Source: Meiothermus cerbereus DSM 11376
Lineage (GTDB): Bacteria; Deinococcota; Deinococci; Deinococcales; Thermaceae
Direction of reading: 5' to 3'
Length of the DNA: 62,824 nt
Assembly: GCF_000620065.1 (NCBI RefSeq)
Contig: NZ_JHVI01000024.1
Location: forward strand, 1 to 62,824
Below the pieces are notes generated by a model that made no database searches, had not been told where the DNA came from, and saw only the letters and a program-made list of their open reading frames with translations. This document shows, piece by piece, positions 22,030-30,978 of the stretch (its first letter is position 1; every line of letters starts with the position of its first letter). The position numbers and the translations under genes were made by a program.

Positions 22030-22948
22030 TCGGATTCCGCTGCATCCGTTCGGTGAGTTTTTCGGCAATGGCCGCCGGTTTGTGTTCGATGAGGCCAGTC
22101 TGGCGGCAGTGCGGGAGCAACTGCGCCAGAATGGCCGGCCCTGGGTGCTCGACTGGCACCACGCCACGCTGGATGTGGAGGCTGGCAAGCGGGACAAAGC
22201 CCCAGCCGCTGGCTTTATTCAGGATGTGGTGGTCGAAGAGGGTTATGTGTATGGCCTGGTTGAGTGGACCCCGGAAGGGGCGGCGGATGTGATGAAGGGG
22301 GCCTTCGCCTTCATCTCCCCGGTGCTGCTCCACACCGAGGACGGTCACGTCGTCGGCTACCACTCGCACGCGCTCACAAACCGCCCCGGCACGCAGTGGC
22401 AACGCCGGATCGGTATGGAGGAAAAAATGGACTGGTTAAGACAGATGGTAGGACTCCCCCCGGATGCCGGGGAGGAGCAGGTGCGCGCCGCGCTGGAGGC
22501 TCTGCAAGCCCGAGCCCAGCTGGGCGATCTACTGGTGCAATCGCTGGGCCTCAGCGACGCCACCGTGACCCCCGAGCTGCGGGCCCGGGTCATCCGGCTG
22601 GCCGCCAACGAGCAGGTGCTCGACGAGGTCAGCCGCCTGCGCGAACAGTTGGAGCAGGAGGCCCGTCAACGCGAGCAGCAGCGTATCCAGGCCCTGGTGG
22701 AGGCCGCGTTGGAAGACGGACGCATCCTGCCCAACCAGCGTGAGTTATTCCTGCGCCTGGCGGCCAGCGACTTCGAGGCCACCCGCATGGCCCTGGAGGC
22801 CCTGCCTCCCCGCGTGCCCACCCAGCTACCGCAGCTACAGCCTGCCCAGAAGCAAGGTCGCGCCGCGCTCAGCGACAACGACCTGGCCGTAGCGCAGCTG
22901 GTGGGCGTTTCCCAGGAAGCCTTATTGAAATACGGAGGTGATGATTAA
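21965..22948 (+). CDS. Mu I-like prohead protease/scaffold
   Basis: 327 residues from TTG 21965, with GGAGG six bases upstream. The N-terminal 150 residues match the Mu-like protease pattern: RPWVLDWHHATLDVEAGKRD, APAAGFIQDVVVEEGYVYGL, FAFISPVLLHTEDGHVVGYH and ALTNRPGTQ. The C-terminal half is a long coiled coil (LDEVSRLREQLEQEARQREQ) typical of scaffold. In Mu the same gene gives both protease and scaffold. The stop overlaps the next start (TAATG) within a full GGAGGTGAT site. Confidence 0.88.
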   Translation: MHTLTSSGVTSQISLQDGGVPNRIPLHPFGEFFGNGRRFVFDEASLAAVREQLRQNGRPWVLDWHHATLDVEAGKRDKAPAAGFIQDVVVEEGYVYGLVEWTPEGAADVMKGAFAFISPVLLHTEDGHVVGYHSHALTNRPGTQWQRRIGMEEKMDWLRQMVGLPPDAGEEQVRAALEALQARAQLGDLLVQSLGLSDATVTPELRARVIRLAANEQVLDEVSRLREQLEQEARQREQQRIQALVEAALEDGRILPNQRELFLRLAASDFEATRMALEALPPRVPTQLPQLQPAQKQGRAALSDNDLAVAQLVGVSQEALLKYGGDD

Positions 22949-23352
22949 TGCCCGCAGCAACTGCCCCGCGCGATACCTTCATGCGTGAAGGCGATTTGTT
23001 TAGCATCCCTGTAAAGGCCAATACCCGCATCTGGCAAGGCACCCTGGTGGTAAGCGATGCCGGGTTCGCCGCCCCAGGGCGCACAGCGCTCAACCTGCGG
23101 GTGATCGGTCGGGCCGAGGAGACCGTGGACAATACTGGTGGGGCCAACGGCGCGGTCAGCGTACTGGTGCGCCGCGGGGTATTCAAGTTCGACAACGACC
23201 CCGGCGACGCCATCACCCAGGCCGATCTCTGGGCCGACTGCTTTATCACCGACGACCAGACTGTCTGCCGCACCAACGGTGGCAACACCAAATCCAGAGC
23301 AGGCCGCATTGTGGATGTTGAATCCGATGGGGTCTGGGTAGATACCCGCTAA
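22948..23352 (+). CDS. Head decoration-like protein
   Basis: 134 residues, strand-rich: DLFSIPVKANTRIWQGTLVV, then PGRTALNLRVIGRAEETVDN and VLVRRGVFKFDNDPGDAITQ, ending ADCFITDDQTVCRTNGGNT. This resembles small capsid-decoration proteins (DUF2190-like) found between scaffold and major capsid. Starts at the overlap with the protease stop. Role as head-stabilising protein is inferred from pattern and position. Confidence 0.65.
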   Translation: MPAATAPRDTFMREGDLFSIPVKANTRIWQGTLVVSDAGFAAPGRTALNLRVIGRAEETVDNTGGANGAVSVLVRRGVFKFDNDPGDAITQADLWADCFITDDQTVCRTNGGNTKSRAGRIVDVESDGVWVDTR

Positions 23353-23364
23353 TGGAGGTCATGC

Positions 23365-24270
23365 GTGATCATCAATGATGCCAACCTTGCCAGCCTGCGC
23401 CGCAGCTTCCGCGCGCTGGCCTACGAAGCCCTATCCCAGGTCGATCTGCAATGGAGCCAGATCGCCATGCAGGCGCCCAGCAACACCAGCGCCAACACCT
23501 ATGGCTGGCTGGCGGACGTTCCGGGGATGAAGGAGTGGGTGGACGAGCGGGACATCAAAAACCTGAGCGAGTCCAGCTACACCATCCGCAACCGCGACTT
23601 CGAGCTGACCGTGGCGGTCAAACAAAACGACATCGAGGACGACAACCTGGGCGTGTACACCCCTATGTTCCGCATGCTGGGGGAGGAGGTGGCCTACCAC
23701 CGCGACCAGCTGGTATTCGATGTGCTCAAGGCCGGCTTCACCCAGACCTGCTACGACGGCAAGACCTTCTTCGCCACCGACCACAAGGTGGGCAAGCAGA
23801 CCGTCAGCAACCGGGGCAACGTGCCCCTGACCGCAGCCAACTTCGAGGCCGCCCTGGCCCAGATGCAGAAGATCCCCAACGCTGCCGGGCGGCCCATGCG
23901 CCTGTTCATGGGCACCGGCGAGCGGGCCCCGCTGCTGGTGGTGGGGCCCGACCTGCGGGCCACCGCCGAGAGCATCGTAGCCCTGCGTACCCTCTCCGGT
24001 GGCGGGGAAAACCCCAACTACCAGAAGGCCCGTCTGCTGGTGGTGCCCGAGCTGTCGGGCGCTGCTTCGGCCTACTGGTTCCTGCTCGAGACCAGCCGTG
24101 CGGTCAAGCCCCTGATCCTGCAGGTGCGCAAGGAGCCGCAATTCACCGCACTGGATCGCCCCACCGACGAGAACGTCTTCAAGCGCAAGGAGTACGTCTA
24201 CGGCTTTGACGACCGCAAGAACGCGGGGTACGCCTTCTGGCAGCTGGCCTACGGCAGCACCGGCGCTTAA
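23365..24270 (+). CDS. Mu T-like major capsid protein
   Basis: 301 residues from GTG 23365, with GGAGG six bases upstream. It fits the Mu-like major head subunit: ALSQVDLQWSQIAMQAPSNT, YGWLADVPGMKEWVDERDIK near the N-terminus, then YTIRNRDFELTVAVKQNDIE, a central fold region with YDGKTFFATDH, and KRKEYVYGFDDRKNAGYAFW at the end. It forms the icosahedral shell. One of the firmest virion calls here. Confidence 0.92.
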   Translation: MIINDANLASLRRSFRALAYEALSQVDLQWSQIAMQAPSNTSANTYGWLADVPGMKEWVDERDIKNLSESSYTIRNRDFELTVAVKQNDIEDDNLGVYTPMFRMLGEEVAYHRDQLVFDVLKAGFTQTCYDGKTFFATDHKVGKQTVSNRGNVPLTAANFEAALAQMQKIPNAAGRPMRLFMGTGERAPLLVVGPDLRATAESIVALRTLSGGGENPNYQKARLLVVPELSGAASAYWFLLETSRAVKPLILQVRKEPQFTALDRPTDENVFKRKEYVYGFDDRKNAGYAFWQLAYGSTGA

Positions 24271-24285
24271 TTGAGAGGTTAGACC

Positions 24286-24738
24286 ATGTTCACCATCGCG
24301 GATGTAAGGGCCAACCTGGCGGAGGATGTGCTGATCTATCTCGTAGACGACGAGAATGAGAAGGCTATCACCCCCGCCGCAGAGGCCCGCATCCAGGAGG
24401 ACATCCGCAAGGCAGTGGCCGAGGTCAACTCCTATGTAGCTCAGCGCTACACCCTGCCCCTGCCCGAGATTCCAGATGTTCTGCGCGACAAGGCGATGGA
24501 TGTGGTCAAGTACAAGCTCTTTTCCCGCCGGGGCATCCGACCCGGTACAGCCGACGAGACCATCCGCCAGAACTACGAGGATGCCCTGCGCTGGCTGCGC
24601 GACCTGGCCCTGGGCAAAACCAGCCTGACCTTCAGCGGCAACAGCGGCTCCGATGGGCCTGCGGTGCCCCAGGGGGTACTGCCTCGCATACGCGCGGCCA
24701 GGCGAGTGTTTTCCCGCGAGAAGCTGGAGGACTTCTGA
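24286..24738 (+). CDS. Mu gp36-like head-tail protein (DUF1320)
   Basis: 150 residues: FTIADVRANLAEDVLIYLVD, ARIQEDIRKAVAEVNSYVAQ, RYTLPLPEIPDVLRDKAMDV and ALRWLRDLALGKTSLTF. This is the DUF1320/gp36 head-completion pattern found right after the Mu capsid gene. It probably forms the adaptor ring between portal and tail. The stop overlaps the next gene (TGATG). Confidence 0.88.
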   Translation: MFTIADVRANLAEDVLIYLVDDENEKAITPAAEARIQEDIRKAVAEVNSYVAQRYTLPLPEIPDVLRDKAMDVVKYKLFSRRGIRPGTADETIRQNYEDALRWLRDLALGKTSLTFSGNSGSDGPAVPQGVLPRIRAARRVFSREKLEDF

Positions 24739-25220
24739 TGGGCGTGCGGATCGTGGGGGATGTGACCAGGCTCAACCGGGCGCTGCGCAAACTGGCCGCT
24801 ACCCGGCTGGATCGCGTGGCGGCCAGTGTGGGGGAGGTTCTGGTCTCCTCCACCATCCAGCGCTTCAACGAGCAAAAGGGCCCCGATGGGCGGCCCTGGG
24901 AGCCCCTGGCCGCGGCCACCGTGGCCCCGCGCAAAAAGGACTTCAAGAAGTCCGGTGGGTTGCGAAAGCAGGCGCTGGAGCGAATGGAGAAGCGAAAAAT
25001 CCTGATTCAATCGGGCCGCCTGCGCAACTCCATCACCGCCAGGCGGGACGGAACCAGGGTGGCGGTGGGCACCAACCTGGTCTACGCCGCCATCCACCAG
25101 TTTGGCGGGCTGGCGGGACGCGGGCGCGGGGTGCGCATCCCGGCCCGGCCCTACCTGGGCATATCGAGGGCGGATGAGGCCGAGATCGAGCGCATCCTGA
25201 AGGAGGCCCTGGGTGGTTAG
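24738..25220 (+). CDS. Virion morphogenesis/tail completion protein (Mu G-like)
   Basis: 160 residues with the Mu G/P2 S pattern: VSSTIQRFNEQKGPDGRPWE, LIQSGRLRNSITARRDGTR, VAVGTNLVYAAIHQFGG and IPARPYLGISRADEAEIERI. It is needed to finish tails so that they join heads. Overlaps the gp36-like gene by one base and the next gene by eight. Confidence 0.9.
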   Translation: MGVRIVGDVTRLNRALRKLAATRLDRVAASVGEVLVSSTIQRFNEQKGPDGRPWEPLAAATVAPRKKDFKKSGGLRKQALERMEKRKILIQSGRLRNSITARRDGTRVAVGTNLVYAAIHQFGGLAGRGRGVRIPARPYLGISRADEAEIERILKEALGG

Positions 25221-25725
25221 CCTGGTTCGCCAGCACCTGACCCGCGGCCTGGTCTCCACCGGGCTGCCGGAGCGGTATATCCGTCAGGAACAGCGAAACC
25301 GGGGGGAGGCCTATCCCACCGATCTATCGGCCTGGCTCTACCCGCTGCAGGGCGAGCTAAACCGGGCCGGCAAACGGCTGTCGGTAGAGCAGGCCCCTGT
25401 GCGCTCCCGCCGCTGGCTGTGGCTCGGCGAGGCCAACATGCGCTGTGAGCTATATGCCCGCAACGAGCCGGAGCTGAACCAGATTCTCCAGGGCTTTCTG
25501 ACCTGGCTGTTCGATCACACCCTGGTGGACAGCGCGGGGGTGCGCTTCAAGGTTCCAGCGGAGCGCATTCGCTTTAGCTATCAGGATGAGGAGGGGGTGC
25601 TCATTGCCCAGAACGGCATCCGGCTCGAGATCCCGGTCGAAATCGGCATCTACCGCGACAACGCCTGGACCCCGATCACGGTCGAGATCGAGCGCGAAAT
25701 TGAAGGAGGCGCAAGTGGCGAGTGA
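25213..25725 (+). CDS. Tail protein, Mu gp37-like (DUF1834 position)
   Basis: 170 residues from GTG 25213. Mixed alpha/beta: TDLSAWLYPLQGELNRAGKR, SRRWLWLGEANMRCELYARN, ELNQILQGFLTWLFDHTLVD, then IRLEIPVEIGIYRDNAWTPI. The gene lies exactly where Mu has gp37, between G and the sheath. Similarity to the family is moderate; function would be tail terminator or head-tail joining. Confidence 0.65.
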   Translation: MVSLVRQHLTRGLVSTGLPERYIRQEQRNRGEAYPTDLSAWLYPLQGELNRAGKRLSVEQAPVRSRRWLWLGEANMRCELYARNEPELNQILQGFLTWLFDHTLVDSAGVRFKVPAERIRFSYQDEEGVLIAQNGIRLEIPVEIGIYRDNAWTPITVEIEREIEGGASGE

Positions 25726-25915
25726 GAAGGATAAAGAACCGCTGGAGCTGCCCACGGTGGAGGAGCTGGCAGCTCGGCACGGCGTGGAGGCCTGGGCCCT
25801 GGCCGGTGTGCGGGTGCGCGAGCGCTGGCCCATCGGGTTTCGGGTCAAAGAAGAGGTGTTTTTGAAGGCGGTGGAGCGCTTTTTGAAAGGCCCCACCGAT
25901 GGAGGAAGTAGATGA
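25715..25915 (+). CDS. Small protein before the sheath gene (Mu gp38 position)
   Basis: 66 residues from GTG 25715, with GGAGG five bases upstream. Contains LPTVEELAARHGVEAWALA, a likely helix-turn pattern, and PIGFRVKEEVFLKAVERFL. Its stop overlaps the sheath ATG (ATGA). Mu has a small gene, gp38, in the same place. Unknown role in tail assembly. Confidence 0.6.
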   Translation: MASEKDKEPLELPTVEELAARHGVEAWALAGVRVRERWPIGFRVKEEVFLKAVERFLKGPTDGGSR

Positions 25916-27321
25916 GCCTGCCGGGTGTTTATCCGATTATTCAGGATGGCGGCCTGGGCGTAGTGGCCCCGTCCGGGGATGGGGCTCGGGTGGTGGTGGG
26001 GGTTTCCAGCGCAGGGCCCCTCAACCAGGTGATTGGCCTTTCCGACCTGGGCGCGGTGCCCTCCACCCTGGGCACGGGCCCGCTGGCGCGGGCGGTGGCC
26101 GACCAGCTCGCCTATGGCGGGGGCCAGGTCTACGCGGTGCGGGCCAGCGCGGATGTGGCCGGCACCGTGACCCCCGACGCGGGCAACCCCGCCAGCCCTG
26201 CGGTCACCGTCACGGGCAGCCCGCTGGATGCCTACGATTTACAGGTGCGGATCACCCGCGCCGGGGCGCTGGGCACATCGGCCTTCGTGTACAGCCTGGA
26301 CGGGGGCGACAGCCTCAGCCTGGAGATCGCCACCGCGGCCACCTACGTCATCCCCGGCACCGGCCTGACCCTCAACTTCGCGGCGGGCAGCTACGTGCTG
26401 GGCGATGTTTACAAGTTTGCGGTGACAGCGCCCAGGTGTAGCGTATCGGCGGCCCAGACCGCCATCCGGGCCGCGCTCGGCTCGGCCCTGCTCTACGAGT
26501 ACATCCAGCTGGCCCAGCCCAGCGACGCCGCCATGTGGGCGGCCCTGGATGCGCTGGCCCTGGAGGCGGAAAACCAATTCCGTTACATCTACTTCGTGGC
26601 CGAAACCGTTCCTCCGGGCAGCGATGCAGATGCCTGGGTCAACGCCCGGCTGACGGAAAAGGCCAGCTTCGCCTCCAAGCATTTGCAGATCGTGGCCGCC
26701 TGGGGCGAGGTGGTGGATACCCTGAGCGGTCGCCTCGAGGTGCAGAGTCTGGCCTCGCGGATCGCTGCCCGCAGCAGCCGCAACCCCGTGCACATCAAAA
26801 CCTCCTGGGTGCAGCAGGGCCCCCTGGCGGGCTTGGTGGTGCCCGCGCCCTTCACCACGGGCCAGTACGGCAAGGCCACCAGCTTCAACAATGCGCACGC
26901 CCTGGCCCTGGACAACGCTGGCTTCACCACCATCTATAAGTTGATTGGCCGGGACGGCTGGTTCGTGGTGGAGGACCGCATGGCCGCCGCCCCCACCAGC
27001 GACTACAAGATCGTGCCCAACCGGCGGGTGATGAACAAGGCCACCACCCAGGTGCGCCAGGCCCTGCTCGATTTCGTGCAGCAGGGGGTGGACCCGCTCG
27101 ATCTCAATGCCTCCCTGGCTACCCTGGTGGCCCGCGCCAATACCCCCTTGCGCATCATGCAGAGCAAGGGCGAGATCGTGCGGGGCCGGGTCATCATTCC
27201 CCCCGGCCAGGACATCCTGGCCAGCTCATCCCTGCGGGTGCAGGTGCGCATCGTCCCGCTGGGCTATCTGCGGGAGATCACCCTGGACATCGGCTTCGAG
27301 AACCCCTTTCTGGCGGCCTAG
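25912..27321 (+). CDS. Contractile tail sheath protein (Mu L-like)
   Basis: 469 residues. N-terminal PGVYPIIQDGGLGVVAPSGD, a Gly/Ala/Ser-rich domain (about 75-180), a sheath core (EVVDTLSGRLEVQSLASRIA, VHIKTSWVQQGPLAGLVVPA, DGWFVVEDRMAAAPTSDYKI, PNRRVMNKATTQVRQALLDF), and a C-terminal arm RVQVRIVPLGYLREITLDIG. Sheath makes this a myovirus-like phage. The length is close to that of Mu L. Confidence 0.9.
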   Translation: MSLPGVYPIIQDGGLGVVAPSGDGARVVVGVSSAGPLNQVIGLSDLGAVPSTLGTGPLARAVADQLAYGGGQVYAVRASADVAGTVTPDAGNPASPAVTVTGSPLDAYDLQVRITRAGALGTSAFVYSLDGGDSLSLEIATAATYVIPGTGLTLNFAAGSYVLGDVYKFAVTAPRCSVSAAQTAIRAALGSALLYEYIQLAQPSDAAMWAALDALALEAENQFRYIYFVAETVPPGSDADAWVNARLTEKASFASKHLQIVAAWGEVVDTLSGRLEVQSLASRIAARSSRNPVHIKTSWVQQGPLAGLVVPAPFTTGQYGKATSFNNAHALALDNAGFTTIYKLIGRDGWFVVEDRMAAAPTSDYKIVPNRRVMNKATTQVRQALLDFVQQGVDPLDLNASLATLVARANTPLRIMQSKGEIVRGRVIIPPGQDILASSSLRVQVRIVPLGYLREITLDIGFENPFLAA

Positions 27322-27331
27322 GAGGTGATCC

Positions 27332-27772
27332 ATGATTAACGGCAGATACTACGACTGGGAACACATCACCCTCAACCTGAAGGGCCGCACCCTGGTGGAT
27401 GTGAAGTCCATCAGTTACGGCGACGAGCGAGGGGCCGAAAAGGTGTACGGCAAGGGATTGCGCCCGCGCGGATACCGCCTGAAGCGCTACAGCGGCAAGG
27501 ATGGGCAGGTCGTGCTGCTGCGGGAGGAGTACGACCGCATGCTGGAGGATTCCGAAATCCAGCAGAAGGGCCTGTACAACATCGACCCCTTCGAGATCGT
27601 GGTCAGCTACGACAAGGGGGATGGGAACCCCAAGACCGATGTCTTGCAGGACTGCATCTTTACCGAGCGCAGCTTCGACAACATCGAAGAAGATGGCGAC
27701 GAACTGACCGTTACCCTGAGCTTCCAGTACCTGAGCCTGAAGTCCAACGACCAGGACGCCCTGGTGGAGTGA
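27332..27772 (+). CDS. Tail tube protein (Mu M-like)
   Basis: 146 residues of strand-rich protein: ITLNLKGRTLVDVKSISYGD, ERGAEKVYGKGLRPRGYRLK, YNIDPFEIVVSYDKGDGNPK and FTERSFDNIEEDGDELTVTL. This is the pattern of myophage tail tubes, and the gene follows the sheath directly. Tube subunits stack inside the sheath and conduct DNA. Confidence 0.85.
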   Translation: MINGRYYDWEHITLNLKGRTLVDVKSISYGDERGAEKVYGKGLRPRGYRLKRYSGKDGQVVLLREEYDRMLEDSEIQQKGLYNIDPFEIVVSYDKGDGNPKTDVLQDCIFTERSFDNIEEDGDELTVTLSFQYLSLKSNDQDALVE

Positions 27773-27777
27773 GATAA

Positions 27778-28196
27778 ATGGCCGACAAATCCAACGCCTA
27801 TCACGTTTTTGAGACCCCGGAGGGCAGGAAGTTTGCCTTCCAGAAACCCACCACCGCCCAGATCGACGCCCTGGTGGCCCGCACCCGCAAAAGCCCCACC
27901 CAGGCCACCGCGTTTTTCACCCTGGCCATCATCGAGCCCGCGCAGCGGGCCGAGTGGGAGGCCCTGCTTTCCGACAAGCCGGGCTATGCCACCGAGGTGG
28001 TCGAGGCCGTCATGGAGAAGCTGGGTTTTCCGATCAGGGGCTGATCGTAGATGAGGCCCCGAGTCCCCTCGAGCAGTACGCCGCCCTGGTCGAATACTGG
28101 TTGCACCAGCCGGCCAGCCAGGACATAGACGAGCTGCGCAGCCAGGTGCGCCGGGCGCTGTGGCTCGAGAAGCGCTACCTCAAACCCCCACCCTGA
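27778..28196 (+). CDS. Tail assembly chaperone, with -1 frameshift extension
   Basis: The zero-frame product (27778-28044, 88 aa) is YHVFETPEGRKFAFQKPTTA, then helices to KLGFPIRG. At 28023-28029 the heptamer G GGT TTT fits the X XXY YYZ slip rule; a -1 shift there continues as SDQGLIVDEAPSPLEQYAAL and ends at 28196, giving about 139 residues. Tail chaperones just before the tape measure commonly use such a frameshift to make a short and a long form in fixed ratio. Here, however, the tape measure is not next. Confidence 0.8.
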
Positions 28197-28230
28197 CCCG
28201 GGTGGGGGTCAAATCTTAATCTTTTTCTCT
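28186..28230 (+). terminator. Terminator after the tail operon
   Basis: CCCCCACC and GGTGGGGG arms (28186-28208), overlapping the frameshift product's stop, followed by TCAAATCTTAATCTTTTTCTC. It would end the plus-strand structural transcript. Confidence 0.65.
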
Positions 28231-28857
28231 CATAATTGCCCTTTATCGTATTAGAATCTCATGATAGTTTTGGCCTATTTATGAGTGCAGTTATTTCACT
28301 GTGGCTTTGGTTACTTTTACGCAACATGTTTCACGCCTGGATGCTTTTGTTATCGCAAAAACAGCAACTTTTTGATGTTTCACCCACTCCGCCAATGTAG
28401 CATTGCTCACTTTTGGCGGAGTGGAAAATTATGTTTCACGATTTTTATTTGTTGCACACAGGTTTTTTAGCTTATTTTTGTATGTTTCACCCACTCCGTC
28501 ATGGCGGAGTGGCGTTTTAAGTAAGAAGGTTATAACTTTTTAGGCTGCTGGACGTTGTTTTTTCCACTCCGCCATTTGGTTTTATTTGACTTAGTCTATT
28601 TTGGCGGAGTGGCTTTATGAGAGATTTGTTTGACTTAGTACAAAATGGCGGAGTGGCTAGCACTACATTATATACTTAGTACACGCAATGCTATTTTATT
28701 TATTTTTGCCACATTTATCGCATTATTCTAGTGTGTTGAGCTGCTTCATTGGATTTTTTATTTTTGTATTAGTGACTCTCATTTATGTTTTTTGCTAAAT
28801 TTATTGTACTCATTGTTTTCATAATACCCACATAGTGAAAAATAGCGCGTTTCGTTT
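28211..28857. repeat. AT-rich non-coding island with seven GGCGGAGTGG boxes and other short repeats
   Basis: About one third GC against about 65% around it, with no convincing gene. CCACTCCGCC or its complement occurs at 28384, 28415, 28491 (one mismatch), 28503, 28564, 28603 and 28647, forming three inverted pairs and one single. ATGTTTCAC recurs at 28326, 28375, 28431 and 28482, every 49-56 bases. TTTGACTTAGT occurs at 28585 and 28629, with a partial copy near 28674. Lies between the tail operon and the end repeats. Confidence 0.7.
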
Positions 28858-29023
28858 TGACATTTAGCGTGGCGCAAAATGGGCGTTAGTGACATTTAGC
28901 GTGGCGCGCCCCAGTTTTCAGGCGCTTCCACCTCGATCTCACGTTTTTGCAGTTCCATACGGCATTTTTCCGCCTCATTCCGCTTCATTCCGGCTCTTCC
29001 ACTGGTGACATTTAGCGTGGCGC
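28858..29023 (+). repeat. Right prophage end: three direct copies of an 18-bp end repeat
   Basis: TGACATTTAGCGTGGCGC at 28858, 28890 and 29006, same orientation. Tandem sites of this kind bind MuA-type transposases at the ends of transposable phages. The rightmost copy gives the prophage end at about 29023 to 29035. The exact end and target duplication cannot be fixed because the left end is outside the window. Confidence 0.75.
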
Positions 29024-29164
29024 ATAACAAAGGCCGGCCCAAGTATTAAGACGGGGCCTCGAGGGTTCTTTTTGGGCGGCAGAAGCGGATACCCGGCGCC
29101 GGGTGTGATGGCGTTTTTATCGTCTTACACGATGTTTTCACGCCCACACCCGGGGCCTTCGGGG

Positions 29165-29271
29165 GTGGGGTGGATTTGGTGGGAAACCCGCCCAATTTGA
29201 ACCCCGAAGGTGGGAAAAAGTGGGAGTCAGGTGGGAGATAGTGGTAAAAAGTGGGGATTGCGTGGTACATT
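29165..29271 (+). promoter_or_regulatory. MraZ-box array and mraZ promoter
   Basis: GTGGGA boxes at 29179, 29210, 29220 and 29231, variants GTGGTA at 29241 and GTGGGG at 29251 and 29165, plus GTGGT at 29262. Spacing is 10-11 bases or a multiple, so all lie on one face of the DNA. This is the known form of MraZ operators. TACATT (29266-29271) is a likely -10. From 29024 to 29164 I see only GC-rich inverted repeats. Confidence 0.8.
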
Positions 29272-29353
29272 ACGGTTCAGAACAGCACCTCCGGTGGGAA
29301 ACGCTCGTGGCGAGACGAGCCCTAAAAACCGAATCTGCACAGGAGAACACGAG

Positions 29354-29788
29354 ATGCCCTTCGGTGAACACCAGTATAGCCTCGATGACAAAGGTAGGGT
29401 TGTGATTCCGCAGCCCTTCCGCTCGTTTATCGAGGATGGGGTGGTGATTACCCGGGGCCTCGAGGGCTGCCTCTACATGTACCCCCTGCTGGCCTGGAGC
29501 AACATCGAGCGACAGCTGCAAAACGTACCGCTGATTGATCGGGACGCGCAGGAGCTGGTGCGCTTTTTGTATTCAGGAGCCCACAAAACCCAGATGGACA
29601 GCGCTTCACGGGTAACCATTCCCCCGCCCCTGCGCAAGTTTGCCGGCCTCGAGGATACCAACGAGGCCGTTGTGGTCGGCGCCCCTACCCGCCTCGAGCT
29701 CTGGAGCGAGAGCCGCTGGTGGGCCACCATCACCAAGTTTGTCGAAAACCCCACCACCCCCGAGGCTCTGCGCGGCCTGATTGGATGA
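29354..29788 (+). CDS. mraZ: MraZ, dcw operon regulator
   Basis: 144 residues from ATG 29354, with AGGAG eight bases upstream. Two SpoVT/AbrB-like repeats: YSLDDKGRVVIPQPFR with VITRGLEGCLYMYPL, and TQMDSASRVTIPPPLR with VVVGAPTRLELWSESRW. MraZ forms a ring that binds the GTGGGN boxes just upstream and represses its own operon. The prophage carries a homologue of the same length at 16337. First gene of the dcw cluster. Confidence 0.97.
   Translation: MPFGEHQYSLDDKGRVVIPQPFRSFIEDGVVITRGLEGCLYMYPLLAWSNIERQLQNVPLIDRDAQELVRFLYSGAHKTQMDSASRVTIPPPLRKFAGLEDTNEAVVVGAPTRLELWSESRWWATITKFVENPTTPEALRGLIG

Positions 29789-30974
<1,186 letters not shown>

Positions 30975-30978
<4 letters not shown>

Noticed and set aside
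28285-28470. 61-codon ORF in the AT-rich island
   Set aside because: No ribosome-binding site, it runs through the repeated boxes, and the residues do not look like a folded protein.
28326-28656. CRISPR array in the AT-rich island
   Set aside because: The repeats are only 9-11 bases, occur in both orientations and are not separated by uniform spacers; no cas gene is present.
1-29023. Two unrelated prophages side by side
   Set aside because: The shared late leader and lack of duplicated functions favour one phage, although this cannot be excluded without the left flank.
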